From assembly GCF_005063415.1 (NCBI RefSeq), contig NZ_SUEG01000004.1, positions 53,290 through 117,289 of the forward strand: DNA of 64,000 nt, written 5' to 3'. A model generated the notes under the pieces. It saw only the letters and a program-made list of their open reading frames with translations. It was not told the DNA's origin and made no database searches. Both the position numbers and the translations under genes were made by a program. Below are positions 63,194 to 64,000 of the stretch, piece by piece (positions within the stretch are counted from its first letter, which is position 1; every line of letters begins with the position of its first letter). This DNA is from Mesorhizobium sp. GTDB lineage: Bacteria > Pseudomonadota > Alphaproteobacteria > Rhizobiales > Rhizobiaceae.

Positions 63194-64000
63194 TCACTGC
63201 ACCGGGACATTTTCCTTGAAGATCAGGCGCGGCTCGATGAATTTCCGCGTCAGATAGGGCGCCGACGAGGCGATCGAGCCGAGCAGGCGAATGACCGACT
63301 GTTCGGCGATCAGCCGCGCATTCTGGTCGATGACGACGTCGAGCAGATCGTCGACGAGATAGCCGCGCGTCTCGCGCGTCAGATCATGGCAGATGAACAC
63401 CGGCTTCTTCTGCGGCCTGACTTCGCGCAGCGCCTTCGCAACGCCCGAGCGCCCGGCGCCGATACAGTAGATGCCGAGCAGCTCCGGCTCGTTGTGCAGC
63501 GCCTTCATGGTCGCGGTATAACTGACCTCCGGCTCGTCGTTGATCTCGACGGCGCTGGTGACGGTCAGATTGGGAAACTCCTCGCCGAGCACGGAGCGAA
63601 AACCCATTTCGCGTTCCTCGTGGCCGCGATAGGAACGTGAGCCGACCACCATCGCCAGATGGCCTTGGCGGCCGCCGAGGAACCGTCCCATCAGCAGCGC
63701 CGCAGTGCGGCCGGCCACCCTGTTGTCGATGCCGACATAGGCTGAGCGCGGCGCGCCGGGAACGTCGGACACCAGCGTGACCAGGCGGATGCCGGCCTCG
63801 ACGATCTCGCGCAAGATGTTGCGCGTTCTCGGATGATGGATGGCGATGACGCCGACGCCGTTCGCCTTGAGCGAGAGGTTTTCGACGGCCGCCTGCAAGG
63901 CGCTCGGCGAGATGCCGGCGAGCTTGTGGATGCGGCAGGAGGCAACCAGCGGCAGGCGCGCCGCATAATCCTCGATGTGCCTGGCCAGATCGGCCATGAA
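63194..64000 (-). CDS. LacI-family transcriptional regulator, truncated by the window edge
   Basis: At least 267 residues of the periplasmic-binding-like effector domain are visible. Segments GVGVIAIHHPRTRNIL, LVTLVSDVPGAPRSAYVGIDNRVAGRTAALLMGRFL and GSRSYRGHEEREMGFRSVL are typical of LacI/RbsR-type repressors. The N-terminal HTH and the start codon lie beyond the right edge. It probably regulates a sugar or inositol-type operon located further right. Confidence 0.85.
   Translation of the reverse strand, partial: FMADLARHIEDYAARLPLVASCRIHKLAGISPSALQAAVENLSLKANGVGVIAIHHPRTRNILREIVEAGIRLVTLVSDVPGAPRSAYVGIDNRVAGRTAALLMGRFLGGRQGHLAMVVGSRSYRGHEEREMGFRSVLGEEFPNLTVTSAVEINDEPEVSYTATMKALHNEPELLGIYCIGAGRSGVAKALREVRPQKKPVFICHDLTRETRGYLVDDLLDVVIDQNARLIAEQSVIRLLGSIASSAPYLTRKFIEPRLIFKENVPVQ

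Overview
The window looks like a chromosomal segment of a high-GC alphaproteobacterium of the Rhizobiales, most likely Mesorhizobium or a close relative. This rests on base composition, a RIME-like 105-bp double palindrome (about 4973-5077), a second family of C/G-rich intergenic palindromes, a SoxBDAG-type N-methylglutamate dehydrogenase operon, and the density of ABC transporters, SorC, GntR and MocR regulators. No phage, transposase, CRISPR, rRNA or tRNA gene was seen.

Layout. 0.3-5 kb: an RND efflux pump and an aldehyde dehydrogenase. 5.2-29.8 kb: a methylated-amine catabolic island. It encodes trimethylamine monooxygenase (tmm, 28.5 kb), TMAO demethylase (tdm, 7.2-9.5 kb), dimethylamine monooxygenase with its folate-linked partner (dmmDABC, 23-26.8 kb), gamma-glutamylmethylamide synthetase (gmaS), N-methylglutamate synthase (mgsABC) and N-methylglutamate dehydrogenase (mgdABCD). 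Together these can take TMA through TMAO, DMA and MMA to N-methylglutamate, releasing the methyl groups as formaldehyde or methylene-tetrahydrofolate and the nitrogen as glutamate or ammonium. Two APC-type permeases lie in the island. One is in a six-gene operon of small membrane proteins of unknown role (19.45-22.8 kb), including a 53-residue ORF. An XRE-cupin regulator is divergent from tmm, and a near-identical AT-rich site, core AGTGAAAT-T-TTTTC, recurs before tmm, between dmmD and the membrane operon, before mgsA and, in weaker form, before tdm.

29.8-36.1 kb: a MocR-type regulator, a dihydroxyphthalate-decarboxylase-like protein, an amino-acid ABC transporter and an M20 amidohydrolase. 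36.2-37.9 kb: an RTX-like repeat protein. 38-42.1 kb: a betaine-type ABC transporter in the order binding protein, ATPase, double-length permease, which matches TmoXVW (TMAO uptake). 42.7 kb: a D-Ala-D-Ala ligase paralogue. 43.8-55.5 kb: a sugar or polyol catabolic cluster (two SDRs, ribose-type ABC transporter, SorC regulator, FGGY kinase, SAF-domain oxidoreductase, enolase-superfamily enzyme, FCD-GntR regulator). 55.8-56.9 kb: a TetR-cupin pair. 57.2-62.7 kb: a second RND pump with a divergent TetR regulator and tandem operators. About 62.96-63.08 kb, minus strand: three consecutive hairpins that each present CUCCUCCC in the loop, the last being a Rho-independent terminator. This is the signature of the alphaproteobacterial anti-Shine-Dalgarno ('cuckoo'/alpha-r14) small RNAs. 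63.2 kb to the edge: a LacI-type regulator cut by the window end.

All calls come from reading the sequence and recalling families; no database search was run.
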